From the NCBI GenBank assembly GCA_008921705.1, contig VFFE01007724.1, forward strand, positions 1,432,921-1,496,920: DNA of 64,000 nucleotides, written 5' to 3'. The notes beneath the pieces were generated by a model. The model ran no database searches. It saw only the letters and a list, made by a program, of their open reading frames with translations, and was not told where the DNA came from. Below, piece after piece: positions 23,038-35,856 of the stretch. A program made the translations under genes and the position numbers. Positions within the stretch are counted from its first letter, which is position 1. Each line of letters begins with the position of its first letter. The stretch is from Burhinus oedicnemus (lineage: Eukaryota; Chordata; Aves; Charadriiformes; Burhinidae).

Positions 23038-26000
23038 TTTTTTGTCTCTCTCTGCAGCAAGATTAATAAGATTAATATATTAGACTTTCTAAATATCCAT
23101 CTAACAGTTGTATTACTGAGTTCCTTTAAAATACTGTCCAAAAGCTATGTTTTTCAGTAGCTGAAATTTCACTGGCTCATAAAGTTTTAGAGCTGCTTAA
23201 TCACATAATCACTGGGCTGTCACTCACTTGGAACATATTGAAGAAGGCCAATAAAACAGGAATTAGAAGCATCCTAAAGGAGAAAAAGACAAGTAAATTT
23301 GTGGGCATGTTTTTCATAAAGGACTTCAATCAGTTCTGTGACTGAATTCTGTTTTAGAGCTTGTCTACCCCTGAAATTATGTTGGACTTTGAACTACATT
23401 GTTACTTCAGCTAAGTTAATTTTGTTCTTAATCAAGGTAAACTACAGTGAAATAAGAGCTTTTATTCATGTGTCTTGACAGTATTTGTTTAAGCTCTCAC
23501 CTTAAATTATATTTTGTAGGCAGTGATTTTTCCATGAAAGCAAAATTTTCTTATTTTTCAAGTTGACTGTATTTTGCTCTTTGAAAAAAGCTGGAAAGTG
23601 CCGCCTTGGACTTAGACGCAGGGAGAGAACATCTTGCCAGTTGTGTCCTCTGAAGAGAGAAAGTTCATCATGGAAATGTTTCTGAAAGACCAAATGCAAA
23701 GCTGATTTGTTACTTTTGTAGTCATACGAAGCATATGAACATTTAATATATCAGCTACAGTAAACACTGGCTGAAAGAAACAGTCCTCAGTGCGGTAAAT
23801 TAACCTGTTAAGCTACAGTCCTGCTCCTTTCTGGATTCCCTTTTCCTTCATCATGCACAGCTTTAACAAGCAAACTGGATGGTATCTCCCTATGGAAAAG
23901 ATTAGAGATCTGAAACCTTACCTCAATGTAGTATCTACACCCTGAGAGAGGTAGGGTTTCAGGAATATCTTTCTTTTTAGTGTTTTTCCTTAGTAGGTGA
24001 CTGCTTCTCGGTGTGCTGACTACTAGAAGTCTGAAGTGAGATTCTCCATCTGCCTGCAACATGTATGAACACTTTGGTGCCTAACTCAGGTTGCAAAAAG
24101 ACACTGGGAGACAGGCATCTCCGTGGCTTTGTCTTAGTTCCCTTGATATCCCTGAGACTAGAACATTTTTAAGTTCATGTGAACCATGATGATGGCGATT
24201 GTGTAGACACGATGAAAAATGTGATGGTTGTCTTTAGGAAGCTCTCTGCATATATACTGATGTTTCCAGAAAGACAACATGAGATTTTATTATTTATTTC
24301 TGACATGGAATTCTTCTGCTGCTGTAAGCTGTATTTTGAGGCTGGCTCTTCCATAAACTCACTGTCTCTTTTCTCCTTAGCATAGTTTCTAGTTATTGTT
24401 ACGTTTGGTGTTTGCTGCTCCTGTGTTATTTTTTTCCTAAATTCTTTTAGAGGTTGGTTGTTTATTTGGAGTGACTATAAATCTATGTTAGTTACCAAAC
24501 TTTACTGGAGATAAGAACAGAACAGAATTTGGACAGTGTTGCGTCTTCATTTTTTATTATATCTAAGTCATGTTTTCTGTGTACTTCATTACCTTGCGGT
24601 AGGCCACTGATGTGAGAACATGGCTTATAAGGAGAGATGGAACTACATTTTAAATCTTAAATTCTCTTTTCCACTGCAGGATAAGCTTGTTTCTTTTTAC
24701 TTTGACATGTAAGATGTAAGACAGATATTTTGAAACTTTTATCTCCTAGTTGACTTCTCTATCCCACATACTGTCCATTTTACTTTGATTATCTTTAATC
24801 AGTCTTTCTACCTGGTTCATTCTGAAACTGAAGTTTCACCAGCTGAGCTAACTAAGGTGCTTCTTGAGCAGATAAAAGTTGCCAAAGTTGTCAAAATTGT
24901 CAATAGAAATAAATCTTCTTAGTTATATGAGTAAATGCAAAAAAATGTGCATCACTATACATTGACCCCTGAAGTCTGGTGTCAGCTTTTATTCATTTTT
25001 TACTTAAGTACTGAATTAAATGAAATTAGAGCAATTTTTAACCTGTTATTTTAATCAGGAAGGCATATATTCAGAAGTATTGAATGATTTGATGTGTGTC
25101 TAATACATCTATCTCAGTGACACCATAAGTCTCGAAGGTACAGTGTCACATTCCTGCCAGCTGGAGTAGTTCAGTTACCCTCACTTTGAAATTACTTATG
25201 TCTGGAGTAGGGCTACATGGATGTGGTAGACAGATTGTAGCTTGCTCTGCTGTCCTGCCAAGATGACCAGACAAGACACCACTCTGACCTAGAAGCAAGC
25301 CAGTTTAATTAGCCTGTTATTTTTGCACTATTTTCCTTCCCGGCAACATTTGCCAACTTGGGTGTGGCTTCAGGAGGAGGCCACATCTACATGATAGTAA
25401 ATTAGCACCAGGCCAGAGGGTGTTAAGGCATGTTCTCTGCTGGCTTAGTCTTTCTGCCTCCAAACAGGATTTTTGCATCCGAATTGCCTCAGGAGAATGA
25501 TTCCCTACTCCCTTGAAGTCCTAAAATGCATTTGGAAATAGTCTGGAAGAGTAAGAATTGGCCAAGGCCAAAGCTGAGTCAGAGACCACTATGCCAATTT
25601 AACACAGTAGAATTGAATGTTCTACTGCCAAAACTTTTGACCAGGTACTGGCCACTTTACTGGTATAGATTCCTCTGTAAGTGAGTTACAGCATGGAGAT
25701 TAATTCCAACCAACAGTTAAACAGCACCTTAATTGCTCTTTGGTGTTGCAAAGAATAAACAAATTACCATTCCTCACTCCTAACTGCATCCTTAAGTGAC
25801 TACATTGCTTTACAATTCTAGTCTTGAGTTTCCAAGGTCGTAAAAGCGATGTTTACTAGAACAAAGAAAATAATACATTTTCCAAAGCCACAGTTAGCAG
25901 CTTAGTCAATGAAACATCCTTTTCCCCATTAACCTAAGAGGGCTTGACTCAGAAACTCAGACCTATTTAATTAGTCTCAAGTTACAAACTAAAAATCAAT

Positions 26001-29000
26001 AGTTATTTTCAAAAGATAAATATCCTGTTTGAAATATGCCAAGACACTTTGTAGGGTAACTTTACTCAAACACAAAAAAGTGGTCAGGCAAATAGCTCTC
26101 CAATTTCATGGAGTAGCATTCGTTTTCTAGCAGTTATTAGGTATTTCAGAAAGCAAGCTGATTATATGCACGTTTATAGGTGATTTAGTACTTTCCAAGG
26201 AAAAAGCAAACCACCGCCAACAGTGTGACCTCTCAAAATCAGGTAAAACAAAATCGTTTCAATTTGACTACTTCAATAGATTAAAAAATGTCATGACTAA
26301 AAGCAGAACATGGAAATAAAGTACAAGTTAATCCATAGTGAAAAATAAAATAAATGGCTATTTACAATCAATTAATTATTTTTTCTCATCTCAGAGTGCA
26401 AATCTAATTAAAGTTCATTATCACACAAAATCAGATTATACTTTGTACATTTCATTACATCTAATAATTATATGCCATACTGTACAGGTAATCTAACAGT
26501 AATGATGAAAATATTACTCAAGATTACGGTTGAGGTTAGTAGGTGTGGGTTATGACTCCAAGAACAGAACCCTAAAACTGACAAAAGGTGGAGGCAGAAA
26601 AAAATCTGTGAATACTGCCTCTGTCAAAAGCATTATGAATGTCATGTGTGGTTTCTGCCAAGAGCAAGCAATGAACTGAGTTAAGTAAGACAGATGAATA
26701 TTAGTTACATCTAACAATAAATTACTAAAAGATGTTGTAACAGCCTCAAAAATACTGTAAAGTGCAATACGTCTACTAAATTTTAAAAGATGGTGATAGT
26801 AAGGAAAACAAAACAAAACAAAAATACACTTGTGAAGTCCCCAGGGAATGTTAATTAACTTTTCACTGAATGGCAGCATGTGACCCAGGTTTTGGGAGTA
26901 AACCTGCAAAGAACCAACTTGAAAGAATTTGATACAGAAGGAACAGAGACACAAAAGCTCAATTTCAGTAGTCATCGCTGAGAAAGAAAATCTAGACTGT
27001 TTTCCTAAAAAACATCCAAAGTAGAGAAATAGCTGAAGAGGAAAAAATGCAATTAAATTTAATCTAGAATCACATTTTAGTAGTATAATCTCCTGGTTTA
27101 TAACTTTTCTTTCAATCTTATGATCTATTTAGTGTTTAAAATTAATTCATATGAATGTGAAGTAGTTTTAGTTCACCAAGATCAACACATTAAAAAAGTG
27201 TTACGCACAATGTGTGTAAACCCTTTGGGTTCCTGCATTATGGAGCAATTTTAGAAATCTGAGGAGATAGAGCTGTTTTCTGTTAGGCTTCCCACTAGCA
27301 AATGTCTTGGGGAGCTATTTTTGAGTTCTTGGGTAAGTGGAATAGTCTGTTGTTGCAAGTGTCAGCTAGTTCTTGTCTCTGCAAAGAGATAAGAGGTAGA
27401 ACAGCACATGGCTTTGGTTAATCCCACGTTTTGAAAAAAGTCCCATAAGCAACTCAGAAGTTTACGGTTGTTTTGCCTGTTGGTCATCTTAATACCTGTT
27501 ACTTTTTCATCAGTAAAATCTTGTATTTTTTACAGCATGTGTTCCAATCTACTCTAATTAATGCTCTTCTGCAATGGAATCCCTAAATCACCAAATAGTA
27601 TGAAGCAATATATCAATTACCACCATATTTCCTGTTTCATTTCAAGCTAAATTGTTTACATGCTGGCAAAGCTGTTTAGCTAAATAGTCATTAGCTTTTT
27701 ATATTTTTTCCTCTCTGAATGTACTTCTACCATACCTCATAGTTTACTTTACAGTAGCCAAGTAATGATATATCTTAGTTAACATCAAACATTCATCCAA
27801 ATATACTCCACCTGAAATACTTTAATTTATATTCATTCAACTTCTCTACATCTTTACTCTTCCCACAGAAAGTATTTTACAGTGACTTTAACATAAGTCC
27901 CCAAAATATTGTTATTCGGGGGCCTGGACAATTCCCTCTCAACATGGTTGAACCTAATTTACACACATAATCTTGCAGTGTCTAATTGCATATCTTAATG
28001 AAATCTCTGGTCTCTAAGGGTACCAACATGAATGATTTCCTAGCTTATGAGGGTACTGAAGGGGAAAAAAAAAAAAAGAAGGGAAGAGAAAAATGCAGTG
28101 TATATTGACTGGAAATTAATTCTAATTCTGATCCAAGTTGAGCATTAAGGAATGAGATCAAATTTAAGGAGGAAAGGACAACATTGTTCAGGAGGATAAG
28201 GAAAAATAAAGGTAGCTAGATGAGGGAAATCTTATAAGAGAGATAAATGGTAAATGACGATACAATGAATGAAAGTTTTGTTTACTGACAACCCATGGTC
28301 TGGAGGTAACCACTTTATATCATCCAGCCATACCTGACTAGAAGTAGCACCAGCAGTCCTTATGGCAAGAGGATGAGAAAAAATGCTTAAAAAGATTTCC
28401 CTTAAGAATGGCACAATAAGCATAAAAAGAAGGTATTTGTAGACTTTTATAAAGAATAAACCTTAAAGCTTGCAGCAAGTGATTTCTATATGTTAACAGT
28501 TTTTGTCAGTTTACAGGAACAAATATGGCCTTCTAATAGATCTGTATGTTTTCTAATTTCTTTCACTATGAGTTTAAGCAACTGTGATGCTTGAAACCCA
28601 TCATTGAAAGCTTGACTTTTTGAGTAAGTAGAGATGTTATTTCTAGCCCTCTTTAAAATTTAAAGACATATAGGAATTCATAATTCTAACTGTGGCAGAT
28701 GGCTATCAGCAGGATTAAAACCATAATGAGAACATTGTCAGAGGTATATTAGAAGCAGACTTGGAAAACTGAATCACTATTTGAAGGAAATAGATTTTCA
28801 ATTGGTTAAAGGAATACAGAGATTTTTGAGAGAAATGCCAAAAGACATGCTGAGGAAAAGTGATAATTTTGACATCGGAACTAGAAACAGAGGAATAAGG
28901 TGATAGAAACAGGAACTGATTGTACCTATTGTTATTATACCTGGGGAAAAAAATAGTGCTAAGCTATGAGTCACAGCCATTAAGATAGAGATGAAAAGTT

Positions 29001-29654
29001 TATTTGTTTGGACAAGCACTAAACTAACTAGAGAAAGCATCTGAACTTCTTTGGATTTGTAATTCCTCAGAAGGTTACAAGGAGGAGGAAACATTTATAT
29101 TTATCCCATGAAAACTGAGATACTGGGCACAAAGGTAGAGAAAGTGGCTGTGGGTTTGTTAGAGGTATTGAAGGAAGCCATCCTCCCAGGATCATTCAGA
29201 TGATTCAGAGATGGGGTAGGTGATGGTCCTGGAATGTATTTTAGAACCTCTGATAACTTCAATTTCTGCAAACAGAAGATTTTATTTATTTTCCTGAGAT
29301 TCAGCCTTCCTAGCCTGTCTCACAGAGTGTATTTATTCAGTTAAGCAAATGATGCCAACTGCATTACCTTGCTAATTAAAATGGATATGAGATAAGGGAG
29401 AACGAAGAACATAGTTGAGGTCACATAGAAAATTTCTGCCTCAAATTAAATCCTTTTTTCTGCTATGTGCACATTATTATGACTATTATTATGAAAAAGA
29501 CAAAAAAAATCAATGGGTTATTCTCGTGAACCAAGGACCCTGCCTGCACTGCACTTATCACAGGAACTCTGAAAAAGCAAAGTACTTAAGGACATAATTA
29601 ACTTAGGCTGGGTGGCCTAACTGACTCCAGCGCTCTACTCACGTGTGAAAAACT
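23038..29654. other. Unassigned AT-rich DNA (about 6.6 kb)
   Basis: No gene was recognised. There is a weak exon-like frame at 23622-23705 (see findings). A GC-richer stretch at about 25130-25650 lacks recognisable ends. A12 lies near 28063-28074. The 141-codon minus frame at 26550-26975 is F/L/S-rich and judged chance. Confidence 0.5.
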
Positions 29655-29722
29655 TGCCTGAATGAAGTCAAAGAGAAAACACCTGTTGACTTCGATGGAA
29701 ATCACTTTTCCCAATTCTTGCC
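29655..29722. repeat. Relic of an amniote palindromic interspersed repeat, second copy
   Basis: The left arm AATGAAGTCAAAG (29661-29673) faces TTGACTTCGATGG (about 29686-29698), with flanks 'CTTGCCTG' and 'AATCACTTTTCCC'. The arm sequences match those at 12268-12332, so both probably come from the same old family. Confidence 0.4.
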
Positions 29723-32700
29723 ATAGGGTATTAATAATATATAAAGCAGCCTAATACTGCCCAGAGTATTTTTTAAGGAATGGTAAACATTAACTATGCA
29801 CTCAATCCACTTCCATATGCTGCCACAGAAAGGTGAATTAAAATATTCACAGGTGTTGTTTATAACACAAAATAAAATTTTTACCTATATAGGTACAAAT
29901 TTTAAAGAGTTGATTTTGCTTCTCAAATACTTCTTAAACTATTACACTAGTTGCATTAGCCTCGCTTGTTCTCAAATGTGTTAGAAAGCTTCCTCTTAGG
30001 ACATGCAAATCTTTCTGGAAAATCAGCAGGAATTTCAGTACAAAGCTAGTTCCTTTCCTCTGTGTATCATCTTTCCGTTTCAGTACCCATTTGGTAGCAT
30101 GATCTGGCTTCTTGTAACATACACTCACGCAAAGGCCTGGCTCCTCCAAGAACAGAAACTGCTCAGGACTTCTGAAAACTAGGCCCCCAAAAAGACAAAA
30201 CAATACCTAAGAAATCATTACAGTCCTTATTTTGTGAGTAGTGGTTGATAGTAGAGGTTGATATTAAACTACAATGGCACATTCTGAGGCAAATGAGCTA
30301 ATTACCCAGCACTCTCCAATTTTTCCACTGCAGAAGAATAAAATGCAGAAATGAAAGTCTATTCACATGTGTGAAAACCAGGGCTGAAATCCCAACCACA
30401 AAAATTTAGCAGCAGGCTTTCTTTGACAATTATGGTTGGGGTTTCATTATGACATTATAAATATTGCAGCTGTGAAAACTAGTAAAAAGGTTAGGAAACT
30501 GTCAAGGGCCACCTTTGTTTTTGGATATGGCCTGCAATTTTGGCTTTGAGAGCCTTGTAACCGTAGTTTGCATTGTCTCTTATTTTCTGCTGTTACAGAC
30601 ACTTAATTTTTAACTCCTCACATACATGACCAGGAAATCTTAGAACTCCCAACAACTTCTGAATTGTGCCCAACATAAAGAAGAAAAAATCTGTGAAGAC
30701 TTAGTAGAATGCTCTTTGATTTTCCTTTAATGGTACTGTAGCATTCTGTAATAACTGTAGTCCTACTTTTTAAAAATTGCTGCATATGGCATCTTTTGGG
30801 ATAGCAAGGTTGAGTAGCCACCATCAGACACAGCTAACAGCTGCCCCTTACACAGACGCACTGATGGTTTTCATTTCCTGCTCCCATACCTCCTCCAATG
30901 TGAAGAACTGGACTGACTGACAGGGCACTAACCCAGAAAAAGCTTGGAGTGGGATTCATTAGAGCAAATGCAGCTCTCTTCATTCAAACGAGTTGACTGA
31001 TGTCGTTTTATAGGTAACGGAGAGAAATAGGCTGTCTTAAAACATGATTCATCTAACTTACTTTAGAGATTTATTTTGGTGTGAAATGAATCACAAGCAA
31101 AGGGTGTTTATTTCTTTCCATTGACATTATCAAAAGTCTAGGCAAGTAGTTCAGACACAGATGTCTATATTTATCCTGATTAATCCTGCCCATGGAGGTG
31201 AAATAATCCCTGCAGGGTTTGAAATGAAAATCCATGGTTGTATTCAGGGAAAGTAGTAGAGTGAGAAAGCCATACACATCTAGAAAGAGACTGCTGTGTA
31301 CGGGAATTATTCTTGAAACCTGGGAAGAATTTTTATCCAATTTAGTCTGGATTGAAATACAGACTTAAGCAAGACTAAATGTGTCTGGAAGATTTTGGAT
31401 GGCTGATTGCTTTTTAACAATTTTTTTACAGTAGAACTTTATTACAAGTGCTAAATAAAACATGCCATTTTTCAAAGACCTTTCATGAAGTTCACTTGTC
31501 TTTGCTCCTGAAAACAGAGGTGTAGCTGCCTGTAACCCAGAAACAAGGTGACAAGCTGCTGACATGTGGGCACCATTCTGGCTGGACATAAAAAAATTCA
31601 AAAGATTTCATTTCAAGATAATCAAGAACTAGAAACTCAGCTGACCACTGGGAAGCACTTCTGGAAGGAGAAGGCAAAGTACAGAAATTGTAATTAGGTC
31701 CAAAGTAGTGACAAAAGATGAATGGATAGGTTAAAAAACAAAGCACACCACTAAATCAAATTCTTATTGTGACTATTTCTATTCCTTTCAGACTCCTGGA
31801 ATAATTTTGTAGTGTTTCAAACTACTATAGCCTGACCTGCTATCTTTTTGGTTAATCCAGGCATCTGAAAGCTTCTCTGAGGGTCTGAGCAGGCAAAAGG
31901 CATTACTGTTTTCTTTGAGCTACAGATGTGCTTCTATGGCTGAGACAAATTACCTTGTGCCTTATTGGCTATGCTTACAGTGGTAGAGTCAAAAGGGTGA
32001 GGGAGCAAAGTTGAGCATTGGCACATGACTGACTAGATCATTAATTTCTCAGCAGGATTCCTATTGTAGCTTTGGCTTGGGCAAGGTAACATAAGTATAG
32101 TTTAAGAGCTTAGCATGGGCCAGGGACCATTTCCATCATATAGTTTGGATGCTACGATCCTCTTATAAGAAGGAAAAGAAATTAGCTGTCTTTGACTTGA
32201 TACAATTTATGCTGGTCCACCCACTCTCAAGGCCAGAGAAAAAAAATCAGATTCCTACGTGATTGTCAGCATCATGGTCATGTTCAGTTTTCCTGTCTGG
32301 TGGTCTTTTTGTGTAGGTCGTTATATTCATTTGAGTATTATGGGCTTGGCTGTAAATAGTCTATAGAATACGCTTTTAGTTTTCCAGGAAACTGAGTTTG
32401 GGTTTCTTGCAAAACACACTCATATACTTTTTTACCATAAAGGCTCAAAGGAACATCAAAATGGGCAACTGGGCCTCATAAGCCTAAGGCTAACTGATTA
32501 ATGCAATGTCTGCCTGTGTGTGCCTTGCATCAGGAAATGCGTCAAGGATTAAATCTGTGTAATCAGAAATAGTTAGGCGTTAGAGATAAATTTGAACTGC
32601 TGCATGGGCCTGAAATGGCAGTGACATTTTAAAAGGTGTTTTATTAAAAGTTTATGGTATTGTTTCATCTGTTATTTCTCCAGTGGGACTTCTATAGAAA

Positions 32701-34485
32701 TAATTATGTTTGTGACATTATGACTACTGTATAACTCTGTGCCATCATGTGTAAATTTAACAATGCACTTATATCACAGGGCCAGAGTTTCTGAAGTCGG
32801 GACTCTTGTAAAAAATCATGAGGTGTGCCTTTTATCTATTTTGGTCACAAACTTATGAGACAGAGGGGAGATTCTATATCTGATACCTCACTGTATTGGG
32901 AATTGAGTCATTAGCACACCAATTTGCTCCCAGTGTCAAAATCTAGCAATATAAATGGAAAAGTAAAAATATGCTGGTATGTTTTTGTAAAGAGGCAAAT
33001 ATTTACCTAAAATTAAGTTTTAAAAAGTTCTAGTAATTCCGTTAGTTTTGATTGTCTGATAGTTTAATAGTGTAATAGTTCTAATAGTTTAAGAAAGTTG
33101 TAAGACAAAATGTATCCTAGGTTCAAATTAGTCCGGCCCTGTTTGCAAAATTGTAACTTTCTTCTCAGCCCGAAAACATTGATACAGAATTATAGTTGGT
33201 AATGTACATCTGTACTGCAGTGTAAATAAAGCTATAAAGGGATTGTAATAATCTCCAAAACATGTTTTATTAATTCAAAACACAAGCATCATAAGCTCTG
33301 GGTTAAAGTTAAATGTAAATTAAATACCAGCATGTTAAATGCAAACACTTGCAAATGATACTGACTATTCCCTGTCTTGATGTCATGCATATTATTATGA
33401 TCTGGATGTATTGGTTTTCCAGGCCTTGATTATAATAGTATTATCTTCTTTTTAATTTACTTTACAGATGATGTTATTTAAAGACGGAATTACTGTTGTG
33501 CATTTGTATAAAATTATATGAATTTGAACAAAATACATGGTTGCCCCTGAGCTTCCACTGTGCCAGCAGTTGATATGAACCTGTGGGTGCAGTTCTTTGT
33601 GCTCATCTTTTTGGGTCTATTACACAGTTTTTGTGTGTTTGAACAGTACTTAGATCCATGATGCTGTGATCTTGACTAATATCTTTTATTCCACCTTGAA
33701 ACAAATGAGCTCTTCATTTTTTATTCTGGTAATAATTCTGAACTGCTTTTTCAAGTATTACAAATTAACTGCTACTGTGTAACATAGCTTCTATTTATAA
33801 TTAAGACCAGCTGGTAAACTTGATTTTATAAGTAGTTCTATTTTGAATATTTAGAAAGGTAGAAGTATATAAAATTTTTTTGGCTTTTTGTTAATTTGTG
33901 TACTCAAAGATATGTAAAGGCAAATCTATAAACTCAACCCAACCAAGGGTACACCTCATTTACTGAGGTATCATATAATTGTAGAAACTCTTAATCTTTA
34001 TCACTAAAATTACCTGTGGTTGACTGTTCTGATCAATCCAATCTCATCTTATCTATTATGCAATTTAAACAAAGTATATTTTGAGATCAGGAACTGAACA
34101 AATTTAATCAGAAGGTTTTGTTATAAAATACAAAGTAAAATCTTAATATATATAAAGCATATATATAGAATATATAGAATATATAGAATATATAGAAATC
34201 TTAATATTTAGAACAGTGTTTCATAGGTAAAAAACATTCAACCCATACACATTAATTTCATGCCTAAAGCATAGAATTTTTCTTCTGTTATGTCATTCTG
34301 TTTAATCAAAGATGATGCAACATTTCTATTCCTTTGCTGATTTTAATAATCCTCATATAAAATGAAAGCTTACATCCTCGTAGAAGTAAGCCAAGTACTT
34401 CCTAATCTTTCTTATTCTCCTTTGACATCCAATGTTAGATAAAAATCAGAGGTGCAAATTAACAGCAAATTAACTCCTGACTGTG
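29723..34485. other. Unassigned AT-rich DNA (about 4.8 kb)
   Basis: No gene or clear repeat family. A short tandem ATATAGA microsatellite at 34155-34197 is listed separately. Confidence 0.5.
34155..34197 (+). repeat. (ATATAGA)n microsatellite
   Basis: About five units of a 9-base variant GAATATATA follow an ATATATA run. Confidence 0.85.
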
Positions 34486-34611
34486 AGACTGGTGTAACCG
34501 GCAGAACTTTGGTTTCTTTGATCATGGGTTGATCTGCAGGTCACCAGGCATGCTGGCAACTGGTGGGGATAGCCTAAGCCGAAGGAGAAGAAAGATCCCA
34601 GGACAAGAATT

Positions 34612-35596
34612 ATGAGGGCTCATTCATGGGGCTTTAAACGAGGTTTGAAGAGGGATGAGGATGGAACCAGGATTACTAAAGTGGAGGCTGGGAGCAGCAT
34701 GCCAGTGCTTCTTGATAAAAGTGTTAGCAAGGTCTTGCAGTCTGTCTCAGTGATGGTGGAGGATGGTGATCCATGTGGTAGTAAAGACAAGAGAGGTAGT
34801 GATAGGATGATAACTACAGAAGTGTCTGAGCATGATCAGGTGGGAATTAGGGCTTATCCCCCAAAAAAAGTGGCAGGACAATTAGCCCAGTTGAAGTGCA
34901 TCTACACTAATGCACGCAGCATGGGGAACAAACAGGAGGAGCTGGAGGCCATCGTACAGCAAGGGAACTATGATATAGTTGCCATCACAGAAAAGTGATG
35001 GGGAGACTCGCACAACTGCAGTGCTGTGATGGATGGCTACCAACTTTTCAGAAGGGATAGGCAAGGAAGGAGAGGTGGTGGGGTGGCCCTCTATGTTAAG
35101 GGCAGTTTTGAATGCCTAGAACTTAACAATGTGAATGACAGTGTTGAGTGTTTATGGATAAGAATGAAGGGGAAGGCCAATAAGGCAGACATCGTGGTGG
35201 GAGTTTGTTACAGACCCCCCCAATCAGGATGTAGAGACTGATAAAGTATTCTATAAGCAGCTGGAAGAGGTCTCGCAATCGCTTGCCCTTGTTCTCATGG
35301 GGGACTTCAACTTCCCAGATGTCTGCTGGAAATATAACACAGCAGAGAGGGAACAGTCCCAGAGGTTTCTGGAGTGCGTGGAAGACAACTTCCTAACACA
35401 GCTGGTGAGGGAGCCAACTAGGGGAAGTGCCCTACTGGACCTACTGTTTGTTAACAGAGAAGGTCATGTGAGGGATCTAAAGGTTGGAGGTCGTCTTGGG
35501 CAGAGCGACCACAAAATGGTAGTTTTGAATTCTTGGAGAAGCAAAGTGGGGAGCCAGCAGAACGGCCACCTTGGACTTCCAAAGGGCAGACTTTAG
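34612..35596 (+). pseudogene. CR1 ORF2 leader and endonuclease domain, broken
   Basis: The first open segment (34612-34998) carries the start of the endonuclease (CIYTNARSMGNKQEELEAI) and stops in the ITET motif, where Lys plus TGA at 34996-34998 replaces the usual Thr-Trp. The same frame resumes (35026-35241) through RRDRQGRRGGGVALYV and VVGVCYRPP. A run of seven C at 35215-35221 then shifts the frame. The third segment (35297-35596) holds GDFNFPDVCW at 35300 and the catalytic SDH at 35504-35512. All active-site motifs are recognisable, but the stop and shift make it inactive. The family role is nicking the DNA target for CR1 insertion. Confidence 0.88.
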
Positions 35597-35856
35597 CCTG
35601 TTTAGGAGCATGGTTGAGAGTCTCCCTTGGGAGACAGTCCTGAAGGGCAAAGGTGCCCAGGAAGGCTGGTCATACTTTAAGCAGGAACTCTTAAAAGCAC
35701 AGCAGAAGGCCATCCCCATGTCCCAAAAAACGAGCCGATGGGGAAGAAGACCAGCCTGACTAAATCGAGAGCTTTGGCTGGACCTCAGGAACAAAAGGAA
35801 AGTTTACATTCTTTTGAAAAGGGGGTCTGGCAACTTACGAGGAATACCAAGATGTA

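Noticed and set aside
22857..23160. Frames rich in LPSF or KEGR repeats
   Set aside because: Translation of the TTCC microsatellite.
26550..26975. 141-codon minus-strand frame
   Set aside because: F/L/S/H-rich, no motif, no splice or promoter context; expected by chance in AT-rich DNA.
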